Part shown: piece by piece, positions 17,149 through 27,004 of the stretch | How the letters are laid out: every line of letters starts with the position of its first letter | Position numbering within the stretch: position 1 is the first letter of the stretch | DNA from: Thalassolituus marinus | Lineage (GTDB): Bacteria; Pseudomonadota; Gammaproteobacteria; Pseudomonadales; Oceanobacteraceae | Direction of reading: 5' to 3' | Length of the DNA stretch: 64,000 nucleotides | Assembly (NCBI RefSeq): GCF_020320395.1 | Contig: NZ_JAEDAH010000020.1 | Span: 62,001 to 126,000, forward strand | The notes under the pieces: generated by a model | Seen by the model: the letters and a program-made list of their open reading frames with translations, nothing else | Databases searched by the model: none | What the model was told of the DNA's origin: nothing | Made by a program: the position numbers and the translations under genes

Positions 17149-18426
17149 GTGACCAAGCACAGACTGACCTGGCCAGGACTGAACAGTCAGATTCTGATCG
17201 CCGCCGTAGCGGGCCTGTTACTGGGTGGCTGGCTTAATGGCGTTGACCCGGACAGCGTGTTTAAAGCTCAGCTGTTGTATGGCGCCGATGTGGCCGGACG
17301 GCTGTTTATCGACCTGTTAAAGATGATTCTGGTGCCGCTGATTTTTACTTCTATTGTGGTGGGTATTGCCAATCTGCGCAGTCACCATCAGGCATCACGG
17401 GTGTGGAAGCTGACGCTGGGCTTTTTTGTATTATCGATGGTGCTGGCGATGTTACTGGCGCTGATAGCCACAGGCTGGGCCGAACCGGGCAAGGGCTTAC
17501 AGCTCGATATGTTTGCCGGTGCAATGCAGGACTTTGAAGCCAAACAAATGTCTGGCGGCGAGTTCTTCGCCACGTTGTTACACAGCTTATTTCTCAATCC
17601 GTTTACGGCGATGGCCAATGGCAAAGTGCTGCCACTGGTGGTGTTTGCCGTGATTCTTGGCATTGCCATCGTCGCCCATGAATCGGCCAAAGGCGAAGCC
17701 GCCGACGAATCGCGCGTACTGGGCCTGCTGAATGAGTTGCTGGCGCTGATGATGCGCATCGTGCACTGGATTATGCGCCTGGCTCCGCTGGGGATTCTGG
17801 CATTGCTGACCAAACTGATGGCGACTCAGGATATGAGTTTGCTGACCACCATGGCGGCCTTTATCGCGCTGGTGTTCGCCATCACCATTGTGCACGGTGT
17901 GGTGATTCTGCCGGGCCTGATGACGCTGTTTACCGGAAAGTCGCCACTGTGGTTCTGGCGTGGAGCCCGCCCCGCGCTGATTACCGCCTTTGCCACCAGT
18001 TCCAGTGCCGCCACCCTGCCACTGAGCCTGCAATGTGCCGAAGAAAACCTGAAGGTACGCAAGGATATTGCCGGCTTCGTTCTGCCTGTTGGCGCCACTA
18101 TGAATATGGATGGCACGGCGCTGTATGAAGCCTCGGCGGCGCTGTTTATTGCCTATCTGGTAGGCATTGATCTGAGTGTGTCACAGCAACTGGTGGTCAT
18201 GCTGACAGCCATGGTGGCATCGATGGGAGCACCGGGCATTCCCAGCGCCGGCATGGTCACCATGGTGATGGTGCTGCAATCGGTCGGCCTGCCAGCCGAA
18301 GCCATTGCTATTCTGCTGCCCATTGACCGCATACTCGACACCATTCGTACGGCAGTGAATGTGGAAGGGGATCTGGTGGCCAGTGTGGTGGTGGATAGTC
18401 GGTTGAACAGAGCGTCGGACGTCTGA
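17149..18426 (+). CDS. Dicarboxylate/amino acid:cation symporter (DAACS, SLC1 family)
   Basis: Secondary transporter for C4-dicarboxylates or acidic/neutral amino acids with Na+ or H+. Eight hydrophobic spans plus the two re-entrant loops are evident: the serine-rich ATSSSAATLPLS motif (about residue 283) and the NMDGTALYE motif (about 322), then PGIPSAGMVTM (about 364) and a conserved DRILDTIRTAVNVEGD. GTG start with AAGGAG 7 bases upstream. 425 residues is typical. Substrate specificity cannot be read off. Confidence 0.9.
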   Translation: MTKHRLTWPGLNSQILIAAVAGLLLGGWLNGVDPDSVFKAQLLYGADVAGRLFIDLLKMILVPLIFTSIVVGIANLRSHHQASRVWKLTLGFFVLSMVLAMLLALIATGWAEPGKGLQLDMFAGAMQDFEAKQMSGGEFFATLLHSLFLNPFTAMANGKVLPLVVFAVILGIAIVAHESAKGEAADESRVLGLLNELLALMMRIVHWIMRLAPLGILALLTKLMATQDMSLLTTMAAFIALVFAITIVHGVVILPGLMTLFTGKSPLWFWRGARPALITAFATSSSAATLPLSLQCAEENLKVRKDIAGFVLPVGATMNMDGTALYEASAALFIAYLVGIDLSVSQQLVVMLTAMVASMGAPGIPSAGMVTMVMVLQSVGLPAEAIAILLPIDRILDTIRTAVNVEGDLVASVVVDSRLNRASDV

Positions 18427-18471
18427 CGTCTGAAGCCTGAAGCCTGAGGCATGAGGCGTGAAGCTTGACGG
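18419..18471. repeat. Degenerate 7-bp tandem repeat after the symporter gene
   Basis: Directly at the gene 3' end: CTGAAGC/CTGAGGC-type heptamers (GTCTGAAGCCTGAAGCCTGA then GGCATGAGGCGTGAAGC), comparable to the GCTTCTG run after rlmF read on the opposite strand. Confidence 0.55.
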
Positions 18472-18495
18472 GAGACGCTCCTAGGCGTCCTCTGC

Positions 18496-18687
18496 ATGAT
18501 GCGGAATCTGCCATTTTCCTGTAGTCGTAATGTTGCAGCCTTATCAAAGGTTCACCGCCTGAATAAGCCAGGCCATGATCTTGTGTACGCCATTGAAGAC
18601 CCAGCAGAGCGCCGCCGCAAGATCGTGTTTCTTACCCCAAAGGGTAAGCGGGTGGCAGAGTCACTTCTGGCCATACTTGAGGACTGA
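18496..18687 (+). pseudogene. C-terminal fragment of a MarR-like winged-helix regulator
   Basis: A 63-codon open frame whose last 40 residues (YAIEDPAERRRKIVFLTPKG, then KRVAESLL) match the wing and final helix of MarR-type regulators; CSRNVAALSKVHRLN would be the recognition-helix region. The upstream dimerisation part and most of the HTH are missing, and the first residues look out of frame. Most likely a truncated remnant at the left edge of the element that carries the serine integrase. A short intact gene cannot be excluded. Confidence 0.5.
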
Positions 18688-18961
18688 TCCGAGGCTTATC
18701 AGTAGTTGATCTGGCAGGGAATGTCCGGTACGGTTTGCACTGAGCAGGGAAGCAGCTAGTCCATTCATGCCTGTCAGGGCGCTGGTTTGGAACCAGATTC
18801 TTCCCTTAGCTTTGAAAATTTACAGATCGGCCAGTCCTGATATCGTGACGATAAATAAGGACTGCATCAATATTAAGAGCACTATAGAAGCATTATTCTC
18901 TATCAGTGAGTATGTATTTAATGATTGAACGATGTCTTGATAGTAATAGGTTGGATAATGT

Positions 18962-20017
18962 ATGAATAAATATGGTGCGTTAATTTTTTTATTTTTGTTG
19001 GTCCTGGGAAGTCCGAGCGTTGGATATGCCAATATGTTTGATGATATCGCACGGCAGCAAAGGAATGATTTGCCAATGGAGGACTGGAATGCTCATGCGG
19101 TCAGGTCTGCTTCTTTGGAGCAGATAGTTGCAGCTTCTGCGCGTGGGAATGTGCATGCAAAATTTATTCTGGCTGTATCCCTGCTTTATGGCGCTAACGG
19201 TTTTGAAAAAAAACAGAGCGAAGCACGTGTGATTCTGGAGGGTTTGTTAGACAGTCATTACTCTCAGCGTGCCAATGTGGCAATGGCTGAAATATATTCA
19301 AAAGGTCTTGGTGTTTCTGTGGATTCATTAAAGGCGAAATCATATTTCACGAAGGCTTTTGGTGAGAACATAATTCAAAATTACGGTGACGCTTCTAGTG
19401 AGGAGTGGAAAAAGAAAGGAGTGGCTTACGCGGTAAGTTTTGTCTATATAGATGGTTTTAGAGAGTTGGATTATGTTCGAATTAATGCTCGGAGTAACAA
19501 AGTTGTTGCTTCTTCAATTTTATCTACGATTGATCATATTGTTAGAAATTCTAATTTAACTAAAAGAAGTAGTAATGTTATATATTACTTTTCCGAAGGT
19601 GAATCTGGCCGATTGGCTGAGGAGATGAAATATTGGTATTCGATGATATCAAATATGGATCCAGGTGGGTATGTTGATTATCTTTATTATCAATCAAATA
19701 TTGATGGTGATTTTCCATTTAAAAGGAATATTTCATTAGGTGTTGCTGGAATTGAATCGTTGGCAAGTGAGTGTAAGGATGAGGGCGTCCCCTATGATGC
19801 GGCCGAATATTTAGCCAAACTGTATTATCACAAGCTGCCTAACTATGGGTTGGCTTATAAATGGCTGAGTATAAGTAAGTTTCTTGGCAATGAACTTATA
19901 ATTGGACAATTGATAACGCAAGAGCTTATTGATGAAGTTGCAGGAAAGATGGCGCCGGATTTGCTTGCTAAATCGCAAAATGATTTCTTACAGTGGGTTA
20001 GTAAGAATTGTAAATAA
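18962..20017 (+). CDS. Secreted Sel1-like repeat protein, function unknown
   Basis: 351 residues with a clear signal peptide (MNKYGALIFLFLLVLGSPSV, cleavage near GYA). Residues about 50-130 contain Sel1-like helical repeats: GNVHAKFILAVSLLYGANG, then ANVAMAEIYSKGLGVSVDSL, then KAKSYFTKAF. The C-terminal part again has AAEYLAKLYYHKLPNYGLAY, consistent with another Sel1 unit. Base composition is distinctly more AT-rich than the surrounding chromosome, and it lies within the integrase-bearing segment, so probably acquired. Sel1 proteins usually act through protein-protein contacts; no specific role can be given. Confidence 0.7.
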   Translation: MNKYGALIFLFLLVLGSPSVGYANMFDDIARQQRNDLPMEDWNAHAVRSASLEQIVAASARGNVHAKFILAVSLLYGANGFEKKQSEARVILEGLLDSHYSQRANVAMAEIYSKGLGVSVDSLKAKSYFTKAFGENIIQNYGDASSEEWKKKGVAYAVSFVYIDGFRELDYVRINARSNKVVASSILSTIDHIVRNSNLTKRSSNVIYYFSEGESGRLAEEMKYWYSMISNMDPGGYVDYLYYQSNIDGDFPFKRNISLGVAGIESLASECKDEGVPYDAAEYLAKLYYHKLPNYGLAYKWLSISKFLGNELIIGQLITQELIDEVAGKMAPDLLAKSQNDFLQWVSKNCK

Positions 20018-20097
20018 GGTATGTATTTTTCTCGAGGCTGTGGAAAATGCTGTGTCAGATAATTGCTGATAAACAGCCACAGTTCAAAAGCTAAAGC

Positions 20098-20124
20098 CCC
20101 ACAGTTCATCCCTACCGCTGTGGG
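20098..20124. terminator. Possible terminator hairpin between convergent element genes
   Basis: CCCACAG / CTGTGGG with a 13-base loop, between the Sel1 gene and the opposite-strand holin-like gene. Only weak T-rich sequence follows (GGTTTGGTT), so tentative. Confidence 0.4.
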
Positions 20125-20221
20125 CCGGTTTGGTTCCCCTAGCATCAGAGTTGATTGATGTTACGGGAGCCACCGTCAAACAAGATCCTACCTACCTTTC
20201 CTTGGTTTTCAGGGAAACTTC

Positions 20222-20422
20222 TTAGCCAGCCTTCCGTTTCTGGTATCCATAGAAAGCAGACGCGATACCGCCAATGGCCGTGCCGATGGCAACAGCTGCT
20301 TCCGCAAAGCCTTCCTGATCTTCCTGACTGATCTCCAATCCGAACAGGGTGCCGATACCCGCAACCACCGCAATGAATCCTAACCAGATCGACTTGGACT
20401 TGTACCAAGGGAGTTGAGTCAT
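20222..20422 (-). CDS. Small holin-like membrane protein
   Basis: 66 residues: short polar start with WYKSK, a hydrophobic helix (IWLGFIAVVAGIGTLFGL), an acidic linker (EISQEDQEGFAEAA), a second hydrophobic helix (VAIGTAIGGIASAFYGY) and a basic tail (QKRKAG). This two-helix plan with a charged C-terminus resembles small phage holin-type proteins. It lies between the Sel1 protein and the serine integrase, reinforcing a phage or mobile-element origin. No endolysin gene is nearby, so an actual lysis role is not supported. Confidence 0.6.
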   Translation of the reverse strand: MTQLPWYKSKSIWLGFIAVVAGIGTLFGLEISQEDQEGFAEAAVAIGTAIGGIASAFYGYQKRKAG

Positions 20423-20504
20423 GGTGTGCCTCTTTATGTTGTTGGTTTGGCGATAAAGAGGCTACTTCCAGGGGATCAGGATTTCAGAAGAAGTTTTGGA
20501 TTGC

Positions 20505-22169
20505 TCAGAAGTCTACCTGAGCAACCCATTTCCCATTGTTGGGGTTAATCCGCAGCAGTCGTACTGCACCGCCTTTGAATCGCAGAACAAGGTCAATCAG
20601 GGGCTTTTTAGTGCCGTCTTTACCCAGCCGGGAGCCCAGTGACATTGCCACTTTTGCCTGCGCGCCGTGTGTGTTGGCCTCCATTCCTTTGATAAAGACA
20701 TCCACCCGTTCAAAGGTGCGACCACACAGCGACCGTGCAGTGTTCCGCGCTTCGTAATCCAAGCTGGTCACGTTTGCTACCACGTTGGACCATTCTTTCA
20801 GCAGTTTTGCGCTGCTGTTTGATTGCAGGGTGCGTAACTCTGAACCCAGCTGCTTACATTGCGCGGTGAGCTCACCTTGACGTTTTTCCAGTTCACGCAT
20901 GGTTCGCATGATGGTCAAAGGCGGTTCATCGGTTTCCAGCAGGGCTTCCGTCAAACGGGCACTTTTCTTACCAATTTCAGCCAGTTCAGCTTCTGCCTTT
21001 GCCAGCTCAGTTTGCAGCTTGGTTTTAACGGTGTTGTCACTATCCAGTTCGTGCAATGTCAGATGGTCACGGCAGTACGTCAGTAAGGCACGTTCAACAA
21101 CGGCCAGCGAGCAACTACCGCCTACTGGGCAGTCCTGTCGGAGTGATTGGCTGGCGCAGATCAGACGGCGGTGGCCATCAGAAATAGAGCCATCAGCGCG
21201 AGCACGACTCTGCATATTAATGCCACTCATGTTAGCCCCGCAGTAACCGCAGTAGCAGATGGCCTGTCCAGTTATCACACCGGGAATGGTGCTGGTACTG
21301 GCCCGTGGCCGGTTGCCCTTGGCCGCTTGCAGCTTGTCGAACTCAGTCTGGTTAAGAACCGCAGGGTAGTAGTCGTGCAGCAGGTAGGTTTCACCCTTCA
21401 CGCTGATCTCTTTGATACCCATTAAGGTCTTGGCCTGTATTACTTTATACAGGTGACTGGAGAGTAAAGGCCTGCCGGTGTAGGTGATTTTTTCCCGGTT
21501 CAGCTTCTTTACGATTGCGCCAGCGCCTTGGCCGGACAGATACATTTCGATTGCCAGTCTTAACGCTTCGACCCGTTCCGGGATCACCCGGAAAAGGGGC
21601 GGAGCGTCATTGCCGGTTTCCTCTAGCCATTCCGGGGCCCGACCATTGCGGATATGCGTTCGTACCTTGCCACTGATCCAGTTTTCGCAAGCGATACGGA
21701 TAGAGGCAGAAACCCGTTTGGCCTTGGTTTCAGATTCTTCGTGAGCGCGGATCATCACCAGCAGGCTGTAAACCAGGTCCATAGGATTGGATTTCAGGCT
21801 GGTCCGGTCGTAGTGCTTACCGTCACTCGCGGTTACTACGGTGATGCCGGCATTGATGATCTGGTAGAGCAGGGCCTGTGCCTCAATCGGTTCAGCCCGG
21901 CTCAGTCGGTCGAGAGCCTCAATAACGAGCAGGGAGCCTGGCTCAACCTGGCCGTTTTCAATGGCGCGTAAGAACGCACCCAGGGCACCCTGTTTGATGT
22001 GGTTCTGGTGATAGGCACTCAGGCCTTCATCACGGAGGGTCAGGCTGGTATCGAGGTACAGGCCGTTCTCAGCTGCATAGCGTTCAGCAAACTCTGTTTG
22101 GCGGGTCGTTGATGATCCCGCTGCCTGCTCAGGTGTTGAGAAACGGATATAGCTGTATAATCGCCGCAT
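20505..22169 (-). CDS. Large serine recombinase (integrase)
   Basis: Site-specific DNA integrase of the large serine type. N-terminal resolvase domain (residues 1-150; [18 protein letters not shown] with the likely nucleophilic Ser near residue 10, and [12 protein letters not shown]), recombinase domain about 175-290 ([17 protein letters not shown]), zinc ribbon with [12 protein letters not shown] and [11 protein letters not shown] (about 310-350), coiled coil about 385-445, and C-terminal tail. Complete at 554 residues. Its start codon lies only 22 bp from the divergent rimO start, so rimO's 5' flank is the probable attachment site of this small element. Confidence 0.92.
   Translation of the reverse strand: MRRLYSYIRFSTPEQAAGSSTTRQTEFAERYAAENGLYLDTSLTLRDEGLSAYHQNHIKQGALGAFLRAIENGQVEPGSLLVIEALDRLSRAEPIEAQALLYQIINAGITVVTASDGKHYDRTSLKSNPMDLVYSLLVMIRAHEESETKAKRVSASIRIACENWISGKVRTHIRNGRAPEWLEETGNDAPPLFRVIPERVEALRLAIEMYLSGQGAGAIVKKLNREKITYTGRPLLSSHLYKVIQAKTLMGIKEISVKGETYLLHDYYPAVLNQTEFDKLQAAKGNRPRASTSTIPGVITGQAICYCGYCGANMSGINMQSRARADGSISDGHRRLICASQSLRQDCPVGGSCSLAVVERALLTYCRDHLTLHELDSDNTVKTKLQTELAKAEAELAEIGKKSARLTEALLETDEPPLTIMRTMRELEKRQGELTAQCKQLGSELRTLQSNSSAKLLKEWSNVVANVTSLDYEARNTARSLCGRTFERVDVFIKGMEANTHGAQAKVAMSLGSRLGKDGTKKPLIDLVLRFKGGAVRLLRINPNNGKWVAQVDF
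22134..22161 (+). promoter_or_regulatory. Probable rimO promoter inside the integrase 5' end
   Basis: A perfect TATAAT at 22156-22161 with a weak -35 (TGTTGA, 16-bp spacer), 30 bp before the rimO ATG. The -10 lies within the first codons of the integrase on the other strand, so the insertion appears to have kept or supplied a promoter for rimO. Confidence 0.5.
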
Positions 22170-22191
22170 TTTTAACTCACGGGTTTTAACG

Positions 22192-23541
22192 ATGGCCGAA
22201 AATATATCAGGCTCAGACAGAAAGCGTATAGGTATGATCTCCCTCGGCTGTCCGAAAGCATTGGTGGATTCTGAAAAGATCCTGACCCAGCTGAAAATGG
22301 ACGGCTATGAGGTGGTGAATACCTACGACAATGCCGATGTGGTGGTGGTGAACACCTGTGGCTTTATTGATGCCGCCAAGCAGGAATCACTCGATGCCAT
22401 TAAGGAAGCCATGACCGAAAACGGTAAGGTGATCGTTACCGGTTGTATGGGTAAGGGCAAAGACGCCGAAACCATCAAGGAACTGAACCCGGGGATTCTC
22501 GCGGTGACAGGCCCGCAGGCCTATGAAGAAGTCATGGGTGTGGTACACGAGTGGGTGCCGCCGGTTGAAAAAGAACACAACCCGTTCACCGAGCTGGTGC
22601 CACCGCAGGGTGTGAAGCTGACGCCACGTCATTACTCTTACCTGAAAATTTCTGAAGGCTGTAACCACAGCTGTACCTTCTGCATCATTCCGGATATGCG
22701 TGGCAAGCACGTCAGTCGTCCGATTGGCGATGTGCTGGATGAAGCCAAGCGTCTGGTGGCGGCCGGCACCAAAGAGCTGCTGGTGATCTCGCAGGATACG
22801 TCTGCTTACGGTGTTGATACCAAGTACCGCACCGGTTTCTGGGACGGTAAGCCGGTCAAGACCAAGCTGTACGATCTGTGCAACGAGCTGGGCAACATGG
22901 GTGCCTGGGTGCGTCTGCACTATGTGTATCCGTATCCGAGCGTGGACGACATTATCCCGCTGATGGCTGAAGGTAAGGTTCTGCCGTATCTGGATATTCC
23001 TTTCCAGCATGCCAATCACCGTATTCTGAAGCTGATGAAGCGTCCGGCTCATGCTGAGAACACGCTGGAACGCATTAAAAAGTGGCGCGAGCAGGTGCCG
23101 CAGCTGGTGATCCGTTCGACCTTTATTGTTGGCTTCCCGGGTGAAACCGAAGAAGAATTCCAGGAACTGCTAGACTGGCTGGAAGAAGCAGAGCTCGACC
23201 GTGTCGGCTGCTTCAAGTACAGCCCGGTAGAAGGCGCAAAAGCCAACGATCTGCCGGATCATGTGCCGGAAGACGTGCAGCAGGATCGCTGGGAGCGCTT
23301 TATGGAAACCCAGCAGCGCATCAGTGAACGCAAACTGGCACGTAAGATTGGCCAGCGCATCACGGTACTGGTGGATGAAGTCGATGAAGAAGGCGCGGTG
23401 GCGCGCTCGGTAGGCGACGCTCCAAACATCGACGGCATGGTGTACCTGAACGAGTTCTTCGATTGTCAGCCGGGTGATTTCCTTGAAGTGGAAATCGAGC
23501 ACGCTGACGAATACGACCTGTGGGCATCGCCGGTTGCCTGA
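22192..23541 (+). CDS. rimO: Ribosomal protein uS12 methylthiotransferase RimO
   Basis: Radical-SAM methylthiotransferase that modifies Asp89 (E. coli numbering) of ribosomal protein S12. UPF0004 N-terminal domain with [28 protein letters not shown] and VTGCMGKG cysteines (first Fe-S cluster), radical SAM motif [11 protein letters not shown] (about residue 157-167) and a C-terminal TRAM domain (about 375-445). 449 residues, normal. The first 15 residues ([14 protein letters not shown]) could be partly altered by the adjacent integrase attachment event. Confidence 0.96.
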   Translation: MAENISGSDRKRIGMISLGCPKALVDSEKILTQLKMDGYEVVNTYDNADVVVVNTCGFIDAAKQESLDAIKEAMTENGKVIVTGCMGKGKDAETIKELNPGILAVTGPQAYEEVMGVVHEWVPPVEKEHNPFTELVPPQGVKLTPRHYSYLKISEGCNHSCTFCIIPDMRGKHVSRPIGDVLDEAKRLVAAGTKELLVISQDTSAYGVDTKYRTGFWDGKPVKTKLYDLCNELGNMGAWVRLHYVYPYPSVDDIIPLMAEGKVLPYLDIPFQHANHRILKLMKRPAHAENTLERIKKWREQVPQLVIRSTFIVGFPGETEEEFQELLDWLEEAELDRVGCFKYSPVEGAKANDLPDHVPEDVQQDRWERFMETQQRISERKLARKIGQRITVLVDEVDEEGAVARSVGDAPNIDGMVYLNEFFDCQPGDFLEVEIEHADEYDLWASPVA

Positions 23542-23576
23542 GGCTGCGGCTTGAGTGTATTTCAAAGTCCCTTAAT

Positions 23577-23612
23577 CGGGGCTTTATTTTGTGTTTTTAA
23601 AAGCCCCTTTTT
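23577..23612 (+). terminator. Intrinsic terminator of rimO
   Basis: Stem GGGGCTTT / AAAGCCCC (with an extra A pair) closed by a T-rich loop and followed by TTTTTG, 36 bp after the rimO stop. Confidence 0.85.
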
Positions 23613-23680
23613 GTAACGCCATCCGTGGTTAGCGTTTAAGCGCCAGTGTGGAAATTTCAGGCTCATTTGCGGCTTAATTT

Positions 23681-24721
23681 ATGAAAAAAATATTGCTGCT
23701 TTCTGCCTATCGCTCCGACAGTCATGCCAGCTGGGCTAACTGGCTGAGACAAAACCTGGTTGCCGACTGGCGTGTGCTGGAGTTGCCGGGGCGCTACTTT
23801 CGCTGGCGCATTCGTGGCAATCCACTGAGCTGGCTGGGCGAGTTACCGGCGCTGCTGGATGGCTGGCAGCCTGACCGTATTCTTGCCACTTCAATGGTGG
23901 ATATCACCACGATCAAAGGCCTGAACCCGGCGCTGGCGTCGGTGCCGGTCAGCTATTACTTTCACGAAAATCAGTTTGCTTATCCGCTAGGGGAAGGTCA
24001 GCACAGCTCTGTCGACCCGTTAATGGTGCAGCTGTACGGTGCGCTGGCAGCTGACGAGTGTTTATTTAATTCGGATTATAATCGTCACACGTTTCTCGAA
24101 GGCGTTGATGCCTTGCTGAAGAAACTGCCCGACTGCAAGCCTGATTCGCTGGCACAGCGCCTGGCGGCTAAATGCTCACTGTTACCGGTGCCGGTTAAAC
24201 CGGTGGCTGAAGGGCAGAAAACAGCGGGATTAATCGTCTGGAATCATCGCTGGGAATACGACAAAAAGCCGGAGTTATTTCTGCAGCTGTTGCAACTACT
24301 TGAGCAGCAGCAATTCGATTTTTCACTGGCGTTGCTTGGCCCGCGTGCGGATAAAACGCCATCTGCGTTACAGGCTATTCGCCAGCAGTTTTCCGCCCGA
24401 ATCATTGCCGATGGCATGGTCAGCCGGGCAGAGTACGAACAGCTGCTTGGGCGGGCGCAGTTTGTGGTGAGTACGGCGATTCATGAGTTTCAGGGGCTGT
24501 CGGTGCAGGAGGCGGTAACGGCGGGGGCAATTCCGGTGTTGCCGGATGATCTGTGCTATCGCGAACAGTATGCAGATTTATACCGTTATCAATCTGGTGA
24601 TATGCAGGCGGCAGCCGGGCGTTTGCTCGAGTTGTCTGGCAGTGTTAATCGCATAGGGTTGCAGGCTGCTTTTCGGGATGCCGGAGATGGATGGCAGCAG
24701 TGGCTACTGATGCGCCAGTAG
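23681..24721 (+). CDS. tRNA-queuosine alpha-mannosyltransferase-like glycosyltransferase (DUF3524)
   Basis: Member of the GTDC1/QTMAN group (DUF3524 N-terminal domain plus GT4-like C-terminal part), whose animal member mannosylates queuosine in tRNA-Asp. Visible features: N-terminal LLLSAYRSDSHASWANWL, YYFHENQFAYPLG (about residue 100), the family-specific IVWNHRWEYDKKPELF (about 190) and HEFQGLSVQEAVTAGAIPVL (about 270-288), the nucleotide-sugar binding segment. 346 residues is full length. In bacteria the substrate is inferred by homology only. Its end overlaps the convergent regulator gene by 18 bp. Confidence 0.82.
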   Translation: MKKILLLSAYRSDSHASWANWLRQNLVADWRVLELPGRYFRWRIRGNPLSWLGELPALLDGWQPDRILATSMVDITTIKGLNPALASVPVSYYFHENQFAYPLGEGQHSSVDPLMVQLYGALAADECLFNSDYNRHTFLEGVDALLKKLPDCKPDSLAQRLAAKCSLLPVPVKPVAEGQKTAGLIVWNHRWEYDKKPELFLQLLQLLEQQQFDFSLALLGPRADKTPSALQAIRQQFSARIIADGMVSRAEYEQLLGRAQFVVSTAIHEFQGLSVQEAVTAGAIPVLPDDLCYREQYADLYRYQSGDMQAAAGRLLELSGSVNRIGLQAAFRDAGDGWQQWLLMRQ

Positions 24722-25861
24722 CTCTCGCAGGACGTCCAGCAGGTGAGTAAGGTTTTTCCCAAGATCTTCTGATCGTCCGTACGTCAGTTCGACTTTGTCG
24801 GTGGCTATCAGTGCAAGTCTGCGCAGTCGCTCCTCCTGATCATCATCGAGGCCAAGGTTCACCAGCAGGTCGTCCTGCGCGTTGACCATATCGCGCACAG
24901 CATTCATCAGACTGTTGGAGAAGTGCTGAATATCAGACGTCGACAAATCAACACTGTCTTCCGCCAGGCTGATAATTTTGTTCAGCATACTGATTCGCTG
25001 TTGTTTCATTTTCAGGGTGTAGCCGGCTTCAATTGCCATTGCCCGATCACTGGCGACGTCGGTAATCATTACCAGTAAATCCTTGAACCGTCCGTAACGG
25101 GTTTCTTCATCAATGGGCATGTTCTTGATAAGCAACACGACTTTACTGCTGTTGACCAGAGTGCGGTTGCCCTGATGAGTCATACGCTGATCGGAAGCAA
25201 AAAAACGGTCCATCAGGGATGCTTCAAGTGAGTCCGCTTTACACCCTGCGTAAATCTTACTGGCACTGCTGATCATGACGCAGCTAGTCAGGTTGAAGTA
25301 GGCAATTGAGTTACGGATAGTTTCGGCAAGGGTTTGCTGGTTTTCTATCTGATGCAGCGTACGTAACAGCTGCACTAATTTTCCCAGTTCACTTGAGTTA
25401 ACCATGGCTTCCATAGCAACTGCAGCCGCGTTTTGGGCTTCACGCATGCTTTTTTCTATATCGGCACGGTCATTCAGCAGCTTTTCCACGCGGTAGCGGA
25501 GTGACAGGCCATCACGATTATCATCGATAAAGTCATCTGCTCCGGCTTCATAGGCTGCCAGACGCGCTTCGCGACCAGCTACGGCAGATAACATAATAAT
25601 CGGTACGGTATGTGTTTTTTCCAGCGCTTTCAGTTCAGCGCAAAGCTGATAACCATCATTAACCGTACTGTCTGGCGATGCCGCCAGCCCGTGCAGGGCA
25701 GCTCCTATAACGAGCAACGCCGGCGTATCGGCTGCTACGTAATGCTGCACATCCTCAATACTGTGAACGACTCGTACGGAGTACTGATCACACAGTGCTT
25801 GCTCCATAAGCTCAGAGGTTTCATGGGAATTGGTGGCAATCAGAATGTGTTGTCGGCTCAT
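24704..25861 (-). CDS. Response-regulator-like protein with degenerate receiver domain
   Basis: 385 residues. The N-terminal receiver-like domain (about 1-125) lacks the phospho-acceptor: the position of the usual Asp reads LLVIGAALHG, and the conserved Lys region reads ADDFIDDNRDG. It is therefore a pseudo-receiver. The rest is a conserved non-DNA-binding region (AAVAMEAMVNSSELGKLVQL through VVLLIKNMPIDEETRYGRFK) and an acidic helical C-terminus (LGLDDDQEERLRRLALIATD). It is paralogous to the adjacent upstream gene over its whole length and is third in the kinase operon. Probably a phosphorylation-independent partner or modulator of that system. Confidence 0.8.
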   Translation of the reverse strand: MSRQHILIATNSHETSELMEQALCDQYSVRVVHSIEDVQHYVAADTPALLVIGAALHGLAASPDSTVNDGYQLCAELKALEKTHTVPIIMLSAVAGREARLAAYEAGADDFIDDNRDGLSLRYRVEKLLNDRADIEKSMREAQNAAAVAMEAMVNSSELGKLVQLLRTLHQIENQQTLAETIRNSIAYFNLTSCVMISSASKIYAGCKADSLEASLMDRFFASDQRMTHQGNRTLVNSSKVVLLIKNMPIDEETRYGRFKDLLVMITDVASDRAMAIEAGYTLKMKQQRISMLNKIISLAEDSVDLSTSDIQHFSNSLMNAVRDMVNAQDDLLVNLGLDDDQEERLRRLALIATDKVELTYGRSEDLGKNLTHLLDVLRELLAHQ

Positions 25862-25879
25862 ACTATGAGTTCCCTGCCG

Positions 25880-27004
25880 TTACTGATCGGCCAGTAGCTC
25901 GTAGAGTGCTTCCAGAATACGGGTAAGTTTGGCATCCAGATGCTGAGTGGCCTGAGAGGTTTCTTCCAGGCGGTCGGTCGCATTATTGGCAAGGGCCAGG
26001 AGTTTTTTCTCCTGATCTTCTTCCAGACCAAGACTGAACAGCATGCCCTCCAGATGGATCAGCATGTCGCTCATGGTCTGGGTAACAGTTTCCGACTACA
26101 CGCGAATTTCATCGCTGGTTTTCTGGATATTGTCTTCTGCCAGTTGAATAATCTGTTTCAGAAATTCCTTGCGCTGCTCGCGCATCATCACTTCAGTGAG
26201 AATGCCTTTACCCCGGTCGCTGGCAATATCGGCCAGCACGGCGAGGTGGTCTTTAAGGCGCCCGTAGCGAGCTTCGTCACCGGCTGGCATATTCTTGATC
26301 AACAGTGTGATCGGACTGCTGTGAATGATGGTACGGATACCCAGATGGGTCACACGCTGTCCGGAGTCCCGGAACTTGAGCATGACACGAGCTTCCATCG
26401 AATCGTTTCCACAGCCGAGCAGAAAAGGGCTCTCGGAATCGACCATAACGCAGGCATTCAGACCAAACTGAGAAGCGACTGACATAACCGCGGCAGCAAG
26501 ACCAGAAACATCCGAGATCGACTGAACCTCTTTTACGAACTGAATAATCTGACCCAGTTCACTGGAACTGGTCATGGCTTCCATTGCAACGTTCATGGCT
26601 TCCTGGGATTGCTGCATGGCCGCTTTTTTGTCCAGAGTCAGCTGGATATGGTGCTTCACCTTGCTAAGGAGGGTATTGCCGTCAATGGGTTTGGTCAGGT
26701 AGTCGTCTGCACCAGCTTCAAAGCCTTCCAGACGTTCTTCCGGGGAGTCTTTGGCAGATACGAAAATAACAGGTGTTGTCGCGGTGGCTGCCCGTTTACG
26801 CAGGGCGACACAGGTGTCGTAGCCACTGATGCCGGGCATACTGACATCGAGCAGAATCAGGTCCGGTTGATAGGATTCGAGCATTTCCAGGCACTGTTCA
26901 CCGTTTTCTGCTTCGGCTGTGTCATAGTCGCTGTCCAGCAATGCGCCAAGCAACATGCGGTTGTCCGCGGCATCATCAACGATCAGTACCTTGCCTGCTT
27001 TCAT
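25880..27004 (-). pseudogene. Response regulator interrupted by an in-frame TAG stop
   Basis: Receiver domain intact (residues 1-120: KVLIVDDAADNR, phospho-acceptor Asp in DLILLDVSMPG, Lys in DDYLTKP), then the same region as the neighbouring paralogue. The frame stops at a TAG (26096-26098) after TSDEIRV, yet continues open for 71 more codons (SETVTQTMSDMLIHLEG, then LGLEEDQEKK) to a TAA-side stop at 25880. The continuation aligns gap-free with the paralogue's C-terminus, with the TAG opposite a Phe. This is a single nonsense change (or a sequencing error or readthrough), so a 302-residue truncated protein with a working receiver is the minimum product; full length would be 374. Confidence 0.85.

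Noticed and set aside
20145-20408. 87-codon minus-strand ORF overlapping the holin-like gene
   Set aside because: Cys/Gly/Arg-rich frame-shifted shadow; the 66-residue frame has a sensible two-helix protein.
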